From positions 124,001-188,000 of the forward strand of contig JAFEMH010002440.1 in the NCBI GenBank assembly GCA_022495995.1: a DNA stretch of 64,000 bases, given 5' to 3'. Origin of the DNA: Adenophora triphylla var. japonica. Taxonomy: Eukaryota > Streptophyta > Magnoliopsida > Asterales > Campanulaceae. Positions 22,887 to 33,240 of this stretch are shown piece by piece; the first letter of the stretch is position 1; every line of letters starts with the position of its first letter. The position numbers and the translations under genes are program-made. The notes below the pieces were generated by a model. The model saw only the letters and a program-made list of their open reading frames with translations, had not been told where the DNA came from and ran no database searches.

Positions 22887-23100
22887 AGCAGAACAAATAC
22901 ATATTACAATTAGCAATATTAATATTCAATTCAACCATACAAAATAACAAGTTTGATTGAAATATGAAACATAAGTAATAATATTGTCTTAGTAATAGTA
23001 AGCAAATAAGATCTAAACAAATACATATTACAATTAACAATATTAATATTCAACCATACAAAATAACAAGTTTGATTGAAACATGAAACATAAATAATAA
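22887..23100. repeat. 3'-flank repeat unit (about 125 bp) after the accessory gene
   Basis: Two tandem copies of a unit with AACAAGTTTGATTGAAA(C/T)ATGAAACATAA and GCAAATAAGATCTAAACAAATA. They begin immediately downstream of the accessory gene stop (minus strand). The same unit follows the TnpD gene at 24758-24935. Confidence 0.85.
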
Positions 23101-23102
23101 CA

Positions 23103-24587
23103 TCACTGATGAGAGCCGGAGGTTTGTCCCTGATAGTAGGTCTGGCGGGAAGAATGCCTCTGTGCACGAGCAGTGGCTCTCGAATGCATCATAGTCAAAT
23201 AATCCTCTGAAACTGGCTCGTAACTTCGGGGCTCTGTCTTCATCGCCCAAGCCTCCAGCTGCCTATACCGGGCTCCCAAAATGGCAGTTTCATCTTCAAA
23301 CCCCTCAAAACGATCTTGCACCTCCCCCCATCTAGCATCCTCTAAAGCCTATCGACTCTGTTCCCAAGCGATAACCTCCCCCCCATCTAGCATCCTCCAA
23401 AGCATGTCGGCTCTGCTCTCGAGCGATCCTTGGTCGCTCCTGCTCCTCCAGAAATGCCCTCATGGTATCCCATTGATCAAAAGAACCCCGCCGGCTCGTT
23501 TACGCTCTCCTCCCTGACCACCCTGTCTCTCCTGATCCTCCTCTTCCTGCTCCTCATCATCCTCCTCATCAAAGGGATCCATTTGATCATCAACACCGGG
23601 CATACACCAATGCCTGGCCTGTTCACCACTCAAAAACGTGGCCCCTACCCTGCAACGGACCGTCCTCCTGGGAGTACCATATTCAAACAATAAAGACCTA
23701 TTGTCTGTCGCCCTCGGGTCCCTCACAAACTTGTCATACTGCACTAGCCAGTCTCCAGAATAAAAACCCGTGCCCCCCATCAATCTTATCGCCTTGGGTT
23801 TTGGTTCCCCCACACAAGCTTGAGCAATCAACGTGATCATCCCCCCTATTGATATGTTTCCCTTTTTGGTAAGGGCAAATGTCTCACATCTCCGAACAAA
23901 AATATCAACCCAATCAGGAATCACCTGAAAACTCCTCAACCCCGTTCGTAAAAGGTTTACCATAGCCACATTCAATTGAGCGGGCTCTCCATTTGCCAAC
24001 CAAGACATAGATATCCCTCTGTAAAATAATTTCCAAGCCGGGTGAGAAAGAGAGGAAGCCCTAAGGTATTTCTTTTTGCAGGGCAATCCTGTGAGCTCCG
24101 AAAAGAAAAAACAAGTCGCCCCATTAGCCTCCACCCAGTTTCCTCTCGGCTGATCAACCCTAAAGATTCCCCTCAACTCATCATAAGTCACTCGATAGGC
24201 TTCATCATCCAGATGAAATCGAATAGAATTTTCTTGTGACCCCTTGCCTACCTCCAAAGTTGAAAGGAACTCAAGTGAATATCTCAAATACGTAGATGGA
24301 GTCTTCCCCAGGAAATTACCTAACCCGGCTTGCGTCATCAATTCTGTTACTAACGTCTCTAAACCCAAATCCCTTAACACCGGCAAATGAAGGAAAGTGG
24401 TGACTTGAAATTTCCTACCCTCCAAATTCCGCCATTTTTTCTTTTGAGCGGAGGTCAATTGGATCAATCCCATAAACGGCGTCAATGATGCATTAGGGCA
24501 AGTTGGATCATTTGGGACTACGGGCGTCAGGTTTTGTCTACCCCTCTTGTTGCTACCCCCTCTAACGTCTCTCTCCTTATGAGGCAT
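23103..24587 (-). pseudogene. Accessory gene of CACTA-B: Athila ORF1-like protein
   Basis: The start is taken at 24587 (MPHKERDVRGGSNKRGR, basic); an upstream in-frame ATG exists at 24668. The body contains LEGRKFQVTTFLHLPVLRDL, a YLRYSLEFLSTLEV motif, an IRFHLDDEAYRVTYDELRGI segment and WVDIFVRRC. An acidic Glu/Asp-rich stretch (about 23560) follows. This resembles the ORF1 protein of Athila retrotransposons and related 'plant transposon' proteins; function unknown. The frame stops at 23460. Beyond it, DQWDTMRAFLEEQERPR is readable in another frame, a short tandem duplication (ALEDARWG twice) is seen, and the original frame resumes at 23321 (VQDRFEGFEDETAIL) to a stop at 23103. It lies between TnpA and TnpD on the same strand and has TnpD-like flanks on both sides. 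Family assignment is by motif impression only. Confidence 0.6.
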
Positions 24588-24721
24588 ATTTTCAACACAA
24601 AAACCAACTACAAAACCTCCACACAAATCACAAAGTAAGTGCAACAATAAACACACCCCCACAATCAAATTCTCCTTCCAATTCCCAACCGAACCACCAC
24701 ACTACAGTTTCAGCACAACCC

Positions 24722-24757
24722 ACCTATATATAAGACGGAGAGACACAAATTTTAGTA
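24722..24757 (-). promoter_or_regulatory. 5' flank of the accessory gene, copy of the TnpD 5' flank
   Basis: CCTATATATAAGACGGAGAG and the following ACACAAATTTTAG match 30237-30270 upstream of TnpD almost base for base. On the minus strand it lies 55-90 bp upstream of the first possible ATG (24668) and contains a TATATATA core. Confidence 0.65.
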
Positions 24758-24935
24758 ATAACATTGTCTTAGTAAATAGTAAGCAAATAAGATCTAAACA
24801 AATACATATTATATAGAAGTAACAATATTAATATTCAACCATACAAAAATAACAAGTTTGATTGAAACATGAAACATAAGTAATAACATTGTCTTAGTAA
24901 ATAGTAAGCAAATAAGATCTAAACAAATACTACTC
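24758..24935. repeat. 3'-flank repeat unit after TnpD of CACTA-B
   Basis: About one and a half copies of the same unit as at 22887-23100 (GCAAATAAGATCTAAACAAATA, AACAAGTTTGATTGAAACAT, AACATTGTCTTAGTAAATAG). It starts within a few bases of the original TnpD stop. Confidence 0.85.
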
Positions 24936-26422
24936 AAACTAATCATCATCATTATCGGCCATATCAACATCATCATTATCGATCATATCAACATCAACAT
25001 CATTGATATTAGTAGTTTCAATCTCGACCCCATCAACTCCCTCTCGCACCCACGATGCTTATTCGTTAGCAACATTTTCATCCAAATTTTGTGAGCAAAA
25101 TGGTACCAATTGTGGAATCGAATCTGAAACTTGTTTATCATCATTTAAATATATGTCAAAACTATCTCTTGGTGTAATCCTCATCACAACTTTCCAATCA
25201 CTTTCTATAGGATCTTTAACATACCAAACTTGCTCAGCTTGAGATGCTAATATGAATGGTTCATCACCAACTCGATTATCCTTATACAACTTGTGACTGA
25301 AGTTTACAAGAGTAAATTTTTGCTCATCTTCCATCTTGCCTGTCCGGTTATCAACCCAATCACATTTAAACAATACAAATCTTATTGAGTTGCTATAACG
25401 AATTTCAAGGATCTCAATCAACTCCCCATATAAGTTAACATCCCCTACAATGGGATTATTATCCTTTCGGCTTGCAAAACTTGTCACACTTGCATTTAGC
25501 ATGACTCCACTATTTTGAGTTTTCCTCCGTCTATCGACATCCTTCACTCGAAATCGAAAACCATTTATTATGTAAGACTTATACCGCCTCGCATCCATAT
25601 GAGGACCCAATGCAAGACTTATAATTCTTTCGGGCACTACATCTTTCGTCGTGCATACCTTTTATAAAAAAACAAAATTTAATAAGAAAATATTTAAAAC
25701 GATAAATTGAAAGTATCATATGAAAGTGGTTTCATACTTACATAATCCTTAAACCAGCTAACAAACTTATCATTGTTCTTTCTCTATAAGATGTCGTTGA
25801 TTACGAGGTAGTGTCTCCCTCAAATGTGCACGATGCATTCTGAGCAGATTGAAAATATGAATTAAGTATTAATTTAAAATATAAAAGATATAAGGAATGT
25901 AAGCCTCATGTAAGGAATCACTTACTCTAGGTATTGTTCAACATCTTCAGTATTGAAAAGCACATATCTATGCGCTTGTACTCGTGTGATGTAATCAAGG
26001 GTAATTACCTCTTCTTTTCCTACAAAGCGGCCTAACTCATCACCTTCATCATCATTTCTTCTAGGACGATTGGACTTTGTATCAATGTCATCCAAATATT
26101 GCGTACAAAAAGTCATGCATTCTTCAGCCACAATTGCCTTAGCTATGGAGGCCTCGGGGTGGGTGATAAGTGACTATTATATAGTCATTTATCCTAAGTT
26201 TTATATACTTTTACTTAGATAAATCATCATTTCTCATTTCATCTTAAGTACTTTTTACTTACTTTTTCATATTTATTAGATTTTACGCCTTTGGTATATT
26301 TCATGCATTTTAGACAGGTTTTAGGACCTTTTTATGGTCAAAAGGATGCTTGGGTACTTTGAGATAAAAGGCATGGAGGAGCACCAAACAAAACAAACAC
26401 ACAAAACCAAAACCAGGTGGAG

Positions 26423-26644
26423 CGGCCGTGCAGCCTATGGAGGAGCGGCCGTGCACTTAGGCCATGACAGGCCATTTGTGGCCCCAAACCATGGAGTGGC
26501 CGAGCCTTGAAATGGACCTGGCCGTGTTGACCTCGGAGCGGCCGTGCAGCTGACATTGGAGCGGCCATGCAAGTCTTACAAATTCAAATTCAAATCTGGC
26601 GCTAAGGGTGCACGGCCGTGCAAATCCCTTGACACGGCCGTGCA
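26423..26644. repeat. CGGCCGTGCA motif array in the solo LTR U3
   Basis: Exact CGGCCGTGCA at 26423, 26446, 26539, 26613 and 26635, a CGGCCATGCA variant at 26562, and further decayed copies. The cluster lies 65-290 bp upstream of the TATA box at 26709. Confidence 0.85.
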
Positions 26645-26708
26645 AGGTCGTGACTGCAGATTAAAAGGCACCTTTTGGAGGCACCTTCTTGAAGAGTTCC
26701 CTCCCCCT

Positions 26709-26716
26709 TATAAAAA
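26709..26716 (+). promoter_or_regulatory. TATA box of the solo LTR
   Basis: TATAAAAA in the context CCCCCTTATAAAAAGACCCC, in the position expected for a U3/R border. Confidence 0.6.
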
Positions 26717-29700
26717 GACCCCTTGTACTCAGTCTTAGAGATAGAAATTTACTAATATTCCATAGTATATTCATCAGAGATTAAACACAAATACTTGTGA
26801 TATTGATTTCTAAAGATTATTTGAAGATCAAAGTCTATATTTTGTTCTTGAAGTTACTTTGGAGAAGAGCAATAAAAGTGAAGCATTATTTCCAGCTATT
26901 TGCCTTCTATTTCATCATAAGTCTTCTTACTCTATTCTTTATTTTAATTGCTTATTTGTTTTAGATGGCTAGTGAGTAAATCCCCCTTGTTCTTGGGGTT
27001 GGAAACTCAAAAGCATACATGTTCATCATCTTAAAATAAAAGAAGTCTTGTCTTCTATCTTCATCTAAACAATTTCTTTATATTAATCTCTAAATGTCTT
27101 ACATTTTGAAGACGTCCAACTTGTATGATTCAGTCAATTGAGAGATGGACCTAGCAGAGAATCTCGATTGACGGAACCATATAAAGAAACTAGGTTCCAT
27201 TGATCACGAAAGTAGTTCAACGGCCTAGGGATGTTCCTATAATGGAAAGTATATTGACTCTCGTTCTTAGTGGATTCTTACTAATTATGGTCAGCTAGAG
27301 ATAAGCCGGAATGCCCGTTTGTGACAGGGCGGGGGTAACATAAACGGAAATCTCAAATAGTTAGGACATAATTAGTGAAGAATACAAACGCTACTGTCTT
27401 AACCCGAAGTAGTGTAGGCTTAACATACCATCCTTGATTTTTATTAAAATCTATATTTCTAAGACAATGACAATTTGATGAACAAGATTATGTGTATGAT
27501 TTCCAATCCCGAGAATGCTTCGTTTTATAAACTTTTATTAAAGTATTTTCTGTTTATGTTCTTTCTATTTCCAAACTCAAACTTTATCTCCCCCCCAATC
27601 TTTTCTATAATTTTAAAGACAAAAATAATTCCTAAGTAAACACTGTCTCTGTGGGATCGACCCGTACTTGCACCCGCTATATTACAATAGCCCGTGCGCT
27701 TGCGGATATTAAATAAACCGTTAGGTTAACAACCGAACAGTGGGCTCGATTTCGAACATATAATTTTAATGTAAGTAGAAACCTACAAAAATATTTACTT
27801 ATGCTAAACCAGATGTAAAAATGAATTTAACTTTTTTTCAAAGTAAATTTAATATGGATGTACCTCTCTACCGGATACATCCAACGAAATTGTATTGGGC
27901 CTGCTAGCAAGGCCTCCTCGACTAAATGCACCGGCAAGTGCTCCATAACATCAAAGAAAGCTGGTGGGAATATTTTCTCGAGAGCGCATAGTGTGACAGC
28001 CATCCGATCTTGTATCTTTTCGAGATCAGCAAGTGTATTCACCTTTGAGGATAATTGCCTAAAGAAATTTGCCAACTCAATGATGGCTTTTACAACAGAA
28101 GTAGGCAACGCTTTTCGAACAGCTAAAGGGAGTAGTTGTTGGAGCAAAATATGACTATCATGGCTCTTAAGAGCCCAAATAGCTCTTTCCTCTAGATGTA
28201 CACAACGAGATATGTTTGACGAGTAGCCATCAGAGACTTTGACTCCCTTTAGAACTTTCAAGAATGTGTCTTTATGCTTCTTACTCATTGTGAACCGAGC
28301 CAGAGGCATAATTTCTTTTCCAGATGGAAGTGTTTGTAGATGCAATGGTTTTCGAATGTTCATCTCTTTTAGGTATTTTATTGCTTTATCATTATCTTTT
28401 GATTTCCCCACAGTACCTAACAGAGTATGTAGCACATTATCACACACATTTTTTTCAATGTGCATAACATCAAGATTATGACGAACATGATTATTTTCCC
28501 AATATGGCAACTCAAAGAAAATACTCCTCTTTTTCCAATTGTGACACAAATTAGGAACCTTTCTTTTCTCCAACTTGGCTTGTTGCTTCTCACCCACTTC
28601 TCTTTTTCTCTTTTTAATAACATCTTCTATTTTATACTCTGTTTCCATATTTTCAACTTGTTTAAGCAATTTTGTTCCAAACAATAACTTGGGCTTATCT
28701 CTCACTTCATGAGTACCATCAAAAGAGCTTTTATCCTTACGAAAAGCATGACTCCTAGGCAAGAAGCGTCGATGACCAATATAACAATACTTGTCACCAT
28801 GATCCAACCATCGTGCTTGAGGTCTCACATTGCAACAAGGGCAAGCATATTCACCTTTAGTGCTCCATCCAGACAACATTGCATATGCAGGAAAGTCATT
28901 TATTGTCCATAATAGTGAAGCTCGTAAAGTAAACAACTCGTTCCTTGATGCATCATAAGTTGATATACCATCTTCCCACAATTCCTTCAACTCATCAATT
29001 AACGGTTGGAGATACACATCTATCTTATTGCTCGGCCCTTTTGGGCCTTGAGTAAGCACCGACAAGAAGAAATATGGCTATTTCATGCATAACCAAGGTG
29101 GAAGATTGTATGGCATAAGCACAACCGGTCAAGTACTGTGAGATATAGTCATTGTTCTGAAAGGATTAAATTCGTCAGATGCTAATCCCAATCTAACATT
29201 CCGAATTTTTACTTGAAAATAATGGATAACGTTCATCGAATCCCTTCCACGCACGAGAGTCTGCAGGATGCCTCAGCACACCATCGTCTATTCTTTTCTC
29301 GGCATGCCATCTCATGAGTGTCACGGTCTTAGATGACCAATACAACCTTTGCAACCTTGGCTTTAAGGGAAAATACCATACTTTCTTCATCGCTACCTGC
29401 TTGTGAAGTTTATTCTTGCCACTTGTTTCCGCACCTTCACCGCTACCCCCTTCTTCTTGTTGCTTATTTCTAGAGGCTCCACAAATTTCACATTTAGTAA
29501 GTTTTTCAGTTTCATTTCGAAACAACATACAATGATTAATGCACGCGTCCCACGTTTTATAACTGAAACCCAAATCTGCAGTCATCTTGTACGCCTCACG
29601 ATAGGAACTTGGCACTTTCGCTGACTGAGGCAATGCCCTAATGAAATTTTTTAATAAAGAAGTAAATCCCTTATCGGCCACTCGATAATTAACCTTCCAA

Positions 29701-30235
29701 AGGCATAAGTTCTACAATAAATGAGAGTACTGTAAACTTATCACACCCTTCCCACAAGGCTTGATCAGCATCTCTCAAAAGTCTAAGAAACTTTGCGGTG
29801 GCTGCATCTGATTGTACGATTTCTTCAATTCCTGACTGGTTACTATCCGGCATACCCATCCCTTCATGTACCATTCGCCTCATACAATCTTGAATGCCCA
29901 ATTCAATTTCAATGTCATCTTCAGTTGTCCTATCATTATTATCATTCTTATACGCCGAAATGTACTCTTCCCCGTGCCTAATCCAATTCTTGTAATCTTT
30001 TTGAAATCCCACTTCAATACAATGTGATTTCACGGTTGCACGGTCTTTTTGGTAATGATTTGCGCATTTTTTACAAGGACAATATATTTCTTTAACACCA
30101 ACAGACTTTTTTGAGAATGCAAAATCGAGAAAGTTGTCAACCCCAGACATATACTCATTTGAAATTTGATTACCCAAATCAATCAAACTTTTGTTCATAT
30201 ATAACTTGACTTGATATTTTTAACGTTAAAATACA

Positions 30236-30272
30236 ACCTATATATAAGACCGAGAGACACAAATTTTAGAAT
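30236..30272 (-). promoter_or_regulatory. 5' flank of TnpD (CACTA-B)
   Basis: CCTATATATAAGACCGAGAG and following bases, duplicated at 24722-24757. It lies about 40-75 bp upstream of the TnpD start codon and has a TATATATA core on the minus strand. Confidence 0.6.
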
Positions 30273-30889
30273 AAAAATAAACTCATAAACAAACATAGTC
30301 TAAATATGTACAACTTTTGGCTCGATATAGATAATATACATTGTTGAAGCCTAGCCTATTAGTCGAGCTTGGGCCCATGATATAGTATAACCCCATGACA
30401 ACATTCATTCGTTCTCTCTCACAAGCTCCCCCCCCCCTAATTGAGAAGCTAATTTAAGGAACTAGGTTGATGTGCAAAAGAATTGATGCACATGCGACAA
30501 AAGATTTGGAACTATTTTTAGGAACTAGGTTGAAGTGCGCAACATTATTTTTTGTGTAGGGTCTACGAAGGGTACTATCTTAGGAGAGCGATGGTAATAT
30601 AAGAAAAGTGTTATTATATTTAAATTAATGTGAGTGGAATACTCCCTACGTTTCATAATAAATGTAGCGCTTTCTTTTTTATCCGCCCGATAAGAAGTGT
30701 TCCATAATAAATGCACTTGTATATAAATAGGCAAAGATGGTCATTGTATCAATCAACTCATTCCCAGCTTATTATTTAACTCACTCATTGCATGGAGAAG
30801 AACTTGTGCTATACATTAACTTCTCCTTAAAGCTTGAGTAATATTTGCATACACTCAGTTTTTCTCCATTATAATGACAAACGTAAAGG
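30273..30889. other. Non-coding spacer upstream of TnpD in CACTA-B
   Basis: A poly-C run at about 30428 and a short duplicated AGGAACTAGGTTGA word (about 30459 and 30521). 30645-30735 (ACTCCCTACGTTTCATAATAA...) looks like one arm of a Stowaway-type MITE, with no matching right end recognised. Confidence 0.45.
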
Positions 30890-31540
30890 AAGCTAATGCA
30901 AGTGTGGAGTGGAGGGTGAGGGTAGGCAATGGCTCCTCATCAGAGATTTTGGCATAGGAGCCTGCAATAAAGGGCAGTTTTTGGGCCGGGTTGAAGGGGT
31001 TTATTATGAGCTTAATATTGAGGGTTCAATGTTTCTTGAAAAAAGCATGGGATTTAGCAGTAGACGACCCTAGAAAAGTTATGCATTGTCTCAAAGTTGG
31101 GATTGCATTAACTGTTGTTTCCTTGTTTTACTATATGAGACCTTTGTATGATGGCAATGGCGGGAATGCCATTTGGGCAGTCATGACTGTCGTCGTTGTC
31201 TTCGAGCTGAGTACACCGTTGGTGAGTACCCAAAATACCCTTTTCATCCTCACACACACACACACACACACACACATAATGTTTTGGTTAATGCTTATGT
31301 ATGTATGGTAACATTTATTTGCAGGTGGGACTTTGTATAAATGCTTAAACAGAATTTGTGCTACTGCTCTTGTTGGATTCCTTGCACTTGGGGTCCATTG
31401 GGTGGCTAGTCATTCAGGAGAGAAATTTGAGCCTATTATTATGGGAGCCTCAGTTTTCATCTTAGGTAAATTAAACACATATAACTCTGTCCAGTGCTTA
31501 TCAAACATTGTGCATACATATACAAGTGCATTTATTATTG
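30890..31540 (+). pseudogene. Captured ALMT (aluminium-activated malate transporter) fragment
   Basis: Exon-like part 1 (to 31221) encodes FWAGLKGFIM, then DDPRKVMHCLKVGIALTVVS and LFYYMRPLYDGNGGNAIWAV MTVVVVFE: the first membrane helices and conserved DDPRKVxHxLKVG motif of plant ALMT anion channels. An intron with GTGAGT donor (31222) and TTGCAG acceptor (ends 31324) is retained and contains a (CA)n tract. Exon-like part 2 (31325-31465) encodes LYKCLNRICATALVGFLALG VHWVASHSGEKFEPIIMGAS VFIL, with a frameshift just after the acceptor, and ends at a GTAAAT donor. The rest of the channel is absent. It sits on the strand opposite to the transposase genes, upstream of TnpD: a transposon-captured genomic fragment, not a cDNA copy. 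Confidence 0.88.
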
Positions 31541-31556
31541 AATGTACTGTAAATTA

Positions 31557-31640
31557 CAGCAACAACAACAACAGTAACAGCAATACCAACAACAACAACA
31601 GCAACAGCAACAACAACTCACAACACCAAGAACAAAAAAA
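31557..31640. repeat. (CAA/CAG)n tract
   Basis: CAACAACAACAGTAACAGC-type trinucleotides directly after the ALMT fragment. A (GA)n run follows at about 31734-31751. Confidence 0.85.
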
Positions 31641-31957
31641 CCCAGAAATTAAAAGTAAATTAGAAAAGGGGAAAGAAATGTATACATGATTGTTGTTGAT
31701 CGAAGAAATCAACGCTCAATTTCCCTGGCTGGAGGAGAGAGAGAGAGAGAGAAATAGAAGGTCGATGTTCAATAATCCACCACACCAAGAACAACAAAAA
31801 CCAAAAATTAAAAGTAAACACGCTATACCTACCTGCTGATTTGGTCACCGGCGTCGGAAATTCGTGCCCTAGCTATAGAGGAGAGAAAGAGAGACCGAGA
31901 TACAGAGATAGCGCGAAACTGAATAGGGAAATTTGGATTTCTCGGTATTTAATAACA

Positions 31958-32285
31958 TTTACGGCGGATATTGTACACCGCCGTAAATATTGTGTAATAT
32001 TTACGGCGGACGCGTCTCAACCGCCGAGAATACGTACCTATATACGGCAGAAACGTATCAGCCGCCGTATATAACTTCGATCTCATATACGTATATGCCA
32101 AATGTACGTACATAACATATTTACGGCGGCTTAAGCTGCCGTATATATATAATATATACGGCGGTCTTCACAACCGCCGTATATATATAATATATACGGC
32201 GGACGCGTATCAGCCGCCGTATATAACTAATATATAAGGCGGTCGCGTATCACCCGCCGTAAATGAGTGCCGTAAATAGCCTGCT
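31958..32285. repeat. Right subterminal repeats of CACTA-B
   Basis: Copies of ATTTACGGCGG and CCGCCGTATATA in opposite orientations, matching the left end words at 7045-7605. Confidence 0.85.
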
Positions 32286-32339
32286 TTCTTGTAGTGACCT
32301 ACACAGTAGTATGTAATCCTTTCAACAACAACAATGGCA

Positions 32340-32604
32340 TAAATTTCCTTTTCGGGTATCCCATTTGAAAAGGCACAACCCAAAAATGATTTTTTTTATT
32401 ATTTCTTTATTTGTGGGATCCACTTGTCATACTCACAATAAATATCCACTAACTATTCCCTATCCTACTTTCACTTTTCTACATCACTTTTCATACTCAC
32501 AATATTTATTCTATTATACACTTTTTTTCTTTTATACATCACTTTTCTTAATTAATTCCCGTGCAAGACAAAAATTTTGACTCTTTGGCGGGACGGAGGG
32601 AGTA
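32340..32604. mobile_element. Stowaway-like MITE, copy 2
   Basis: The right end GCGGGACGGAGGGAGTA is intact; the left end is a strongly decayed complement. Interior words CTTGTCATACTCACAATAAA and CACTAACTATTCCCTA are shared with copy 1 (5460-5748). TA dinucleotides occur at both ends. Confidence 0.65.
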
Positions 32605-33240
32605 GTTATCATCTTTCTCAGTGATTGATTCTTGACAGCTAGATTTTTTAAATGATGTAGCTTTCATCATTAACTACCTTACTTTAAAGCCCAACTGTTC
32701 TTTTTTAAATTATGTCTATTCATTTATTTATATACTGTATAGCAGATGACACAGGCTGCTAGCTAACGGGAATGGGGTTGATTCTTTCTCAGTAATTGAT
32801 AATTGATTCTTGACAGCTAGATTTTTTAAATGATGTCCTATTCATTTACTTATATGGGGCAGACTGCTAGCCAATGGGAATGGGATTGAGTATGTTGACA
32901 TCTTGTATTACAGCTGGCCTTAGTAATGTTATTTTCATTGTGTCTTTTAAAATTTGTCTCTTGAAATTAATTGAACCTTCAATGTTCAATGAACCATACC
33001 CCACCCCCCCAAACAATTGACATCTTGTTTCACAGTTGGCCTTAATAATGTTATTTTCATCATTTCTTTAAAAATTAAGTATTTATGAAATTACATTTCT
33101 GTCCTCTAGATAATAATTAAATTACTCACTAAATCCTACCCACCACAAAACAAATTATCTCCCTGTCTTCTTCCTCTGGCCTCTTCCATTTTCATAACCT
33201 TTCAACAACAACAATGGCTTCCTACCCCCACCTAATCAAG
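32605..33240 (+). repeat. Duplicated host promoter/5'-exon segment, copy 2
   Basis: GTAGTTATCATCTTTCTC, TTGACAGCTAGATTTTTTAA (twice), GCTAGCCAATGGGAATGGGA, GTAATGTTATTTTCAT and finally CAACAACAATGGCTTCCTAC as in copy 1. An inner part is duplicated (GACAGCTAG... at about 32633 and 32812; CATCTTGT...CACAG at about 32900 and 33022). After the ATG the similarity ends within about 30 bases. Confidence 0.6.

Larger units (their letters stand above)
26164..27739 (+). mobile_element. Solo LTR (Ty3/gypsy-type), 1576 bp
   Basis: Begins TGATAAGTGACTATTATATA and ends AACAACCGAACA (TG...CA). It is flanked by the 5-bp direct repeat GTGGG at 26159-26163 and 27740-27744. It contains a TATA box (TATAAAAA, 26709) and, near its 3' end, CTCTGTGGGATCGACCCGTA, a word often seen close to the 3' end of Tat/Athila-type LTRs. 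No internal region, PBS or second LTR is present, so it is a product of LTR-LTR recombination. It interrupts the DUF4218 region of TnpD. Confidence 0.9.
24941..30198 (-). pseudogene. TnpD (tnp2-type transposase) of CACTA-B, split by a solo LTR
   Basis: Start at 30198 (MNKSLIDLGNQISNEYM). Transposase-associated domain with CPCKKCANH at about 30090-30060. Frame changes near 29685. Zinc pair CEICGASRN at about 29480. MRWHAEKRIDDG at about 29310. The block 29215-29065 (NVRLGLASDEFNPF...LPPW) carries two nonsense codons. The tnp2 core is intact at 29065-27827 (NDFPAYAMLSGWSTKGEYAC, VRHNLDVMHIEKNVCDN, HLPVHLVEEALLAG). The DUF4218-like part reads LYVRNRA up to 27745 and continues HPEASIAKAIVAEECMTFC from 26163 once the solo LTR and one TSD copy are removed. 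DUF4216-like at 25637-25059 (FVLFKCDWVDN, PFILASQAEQVWYV). The ORF stops at 25059, but the same frame continues as an Asp/Asn/Val-rich tail to about 24941. Endonuclease/transposase of the element; now inactive. Confidence 0.85.
7024..32296 (-). mobile_element. CACTA element B, 25.3 kb composite
   Basis: The left end is CACTACAAGAAAAACGC. The right end reverse-complemented is CACTACAAGAAAGCAGG. The 3-bp repeats ACC at 7021-7023 and 32297-32299 match as target-site duplication. Both ends carry the same private subterminal word (ACGGCGG...CCGCCGTAAAT), confirming that they belong together despite the distance. Genes on the minus strand: TnpA, an accessory ORF1-like gene and TnpD; on the plus strand a captured ALMT fragment. 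Later insertions are CACTA-C (8696-20384) and a solo LTR (26164-27739). Removing those two and one TSD leaves about 12 kb, a normal size for an autonomous CACTA element. Confidence 0.93.

Noticed and set aside
21411..31640. CRISPR-like arrays or bacterial inserts
   Set aside because: The repeats are trinucleotide or transposon words with no constant spacer length; all coding is of plant or plant-transposon type.
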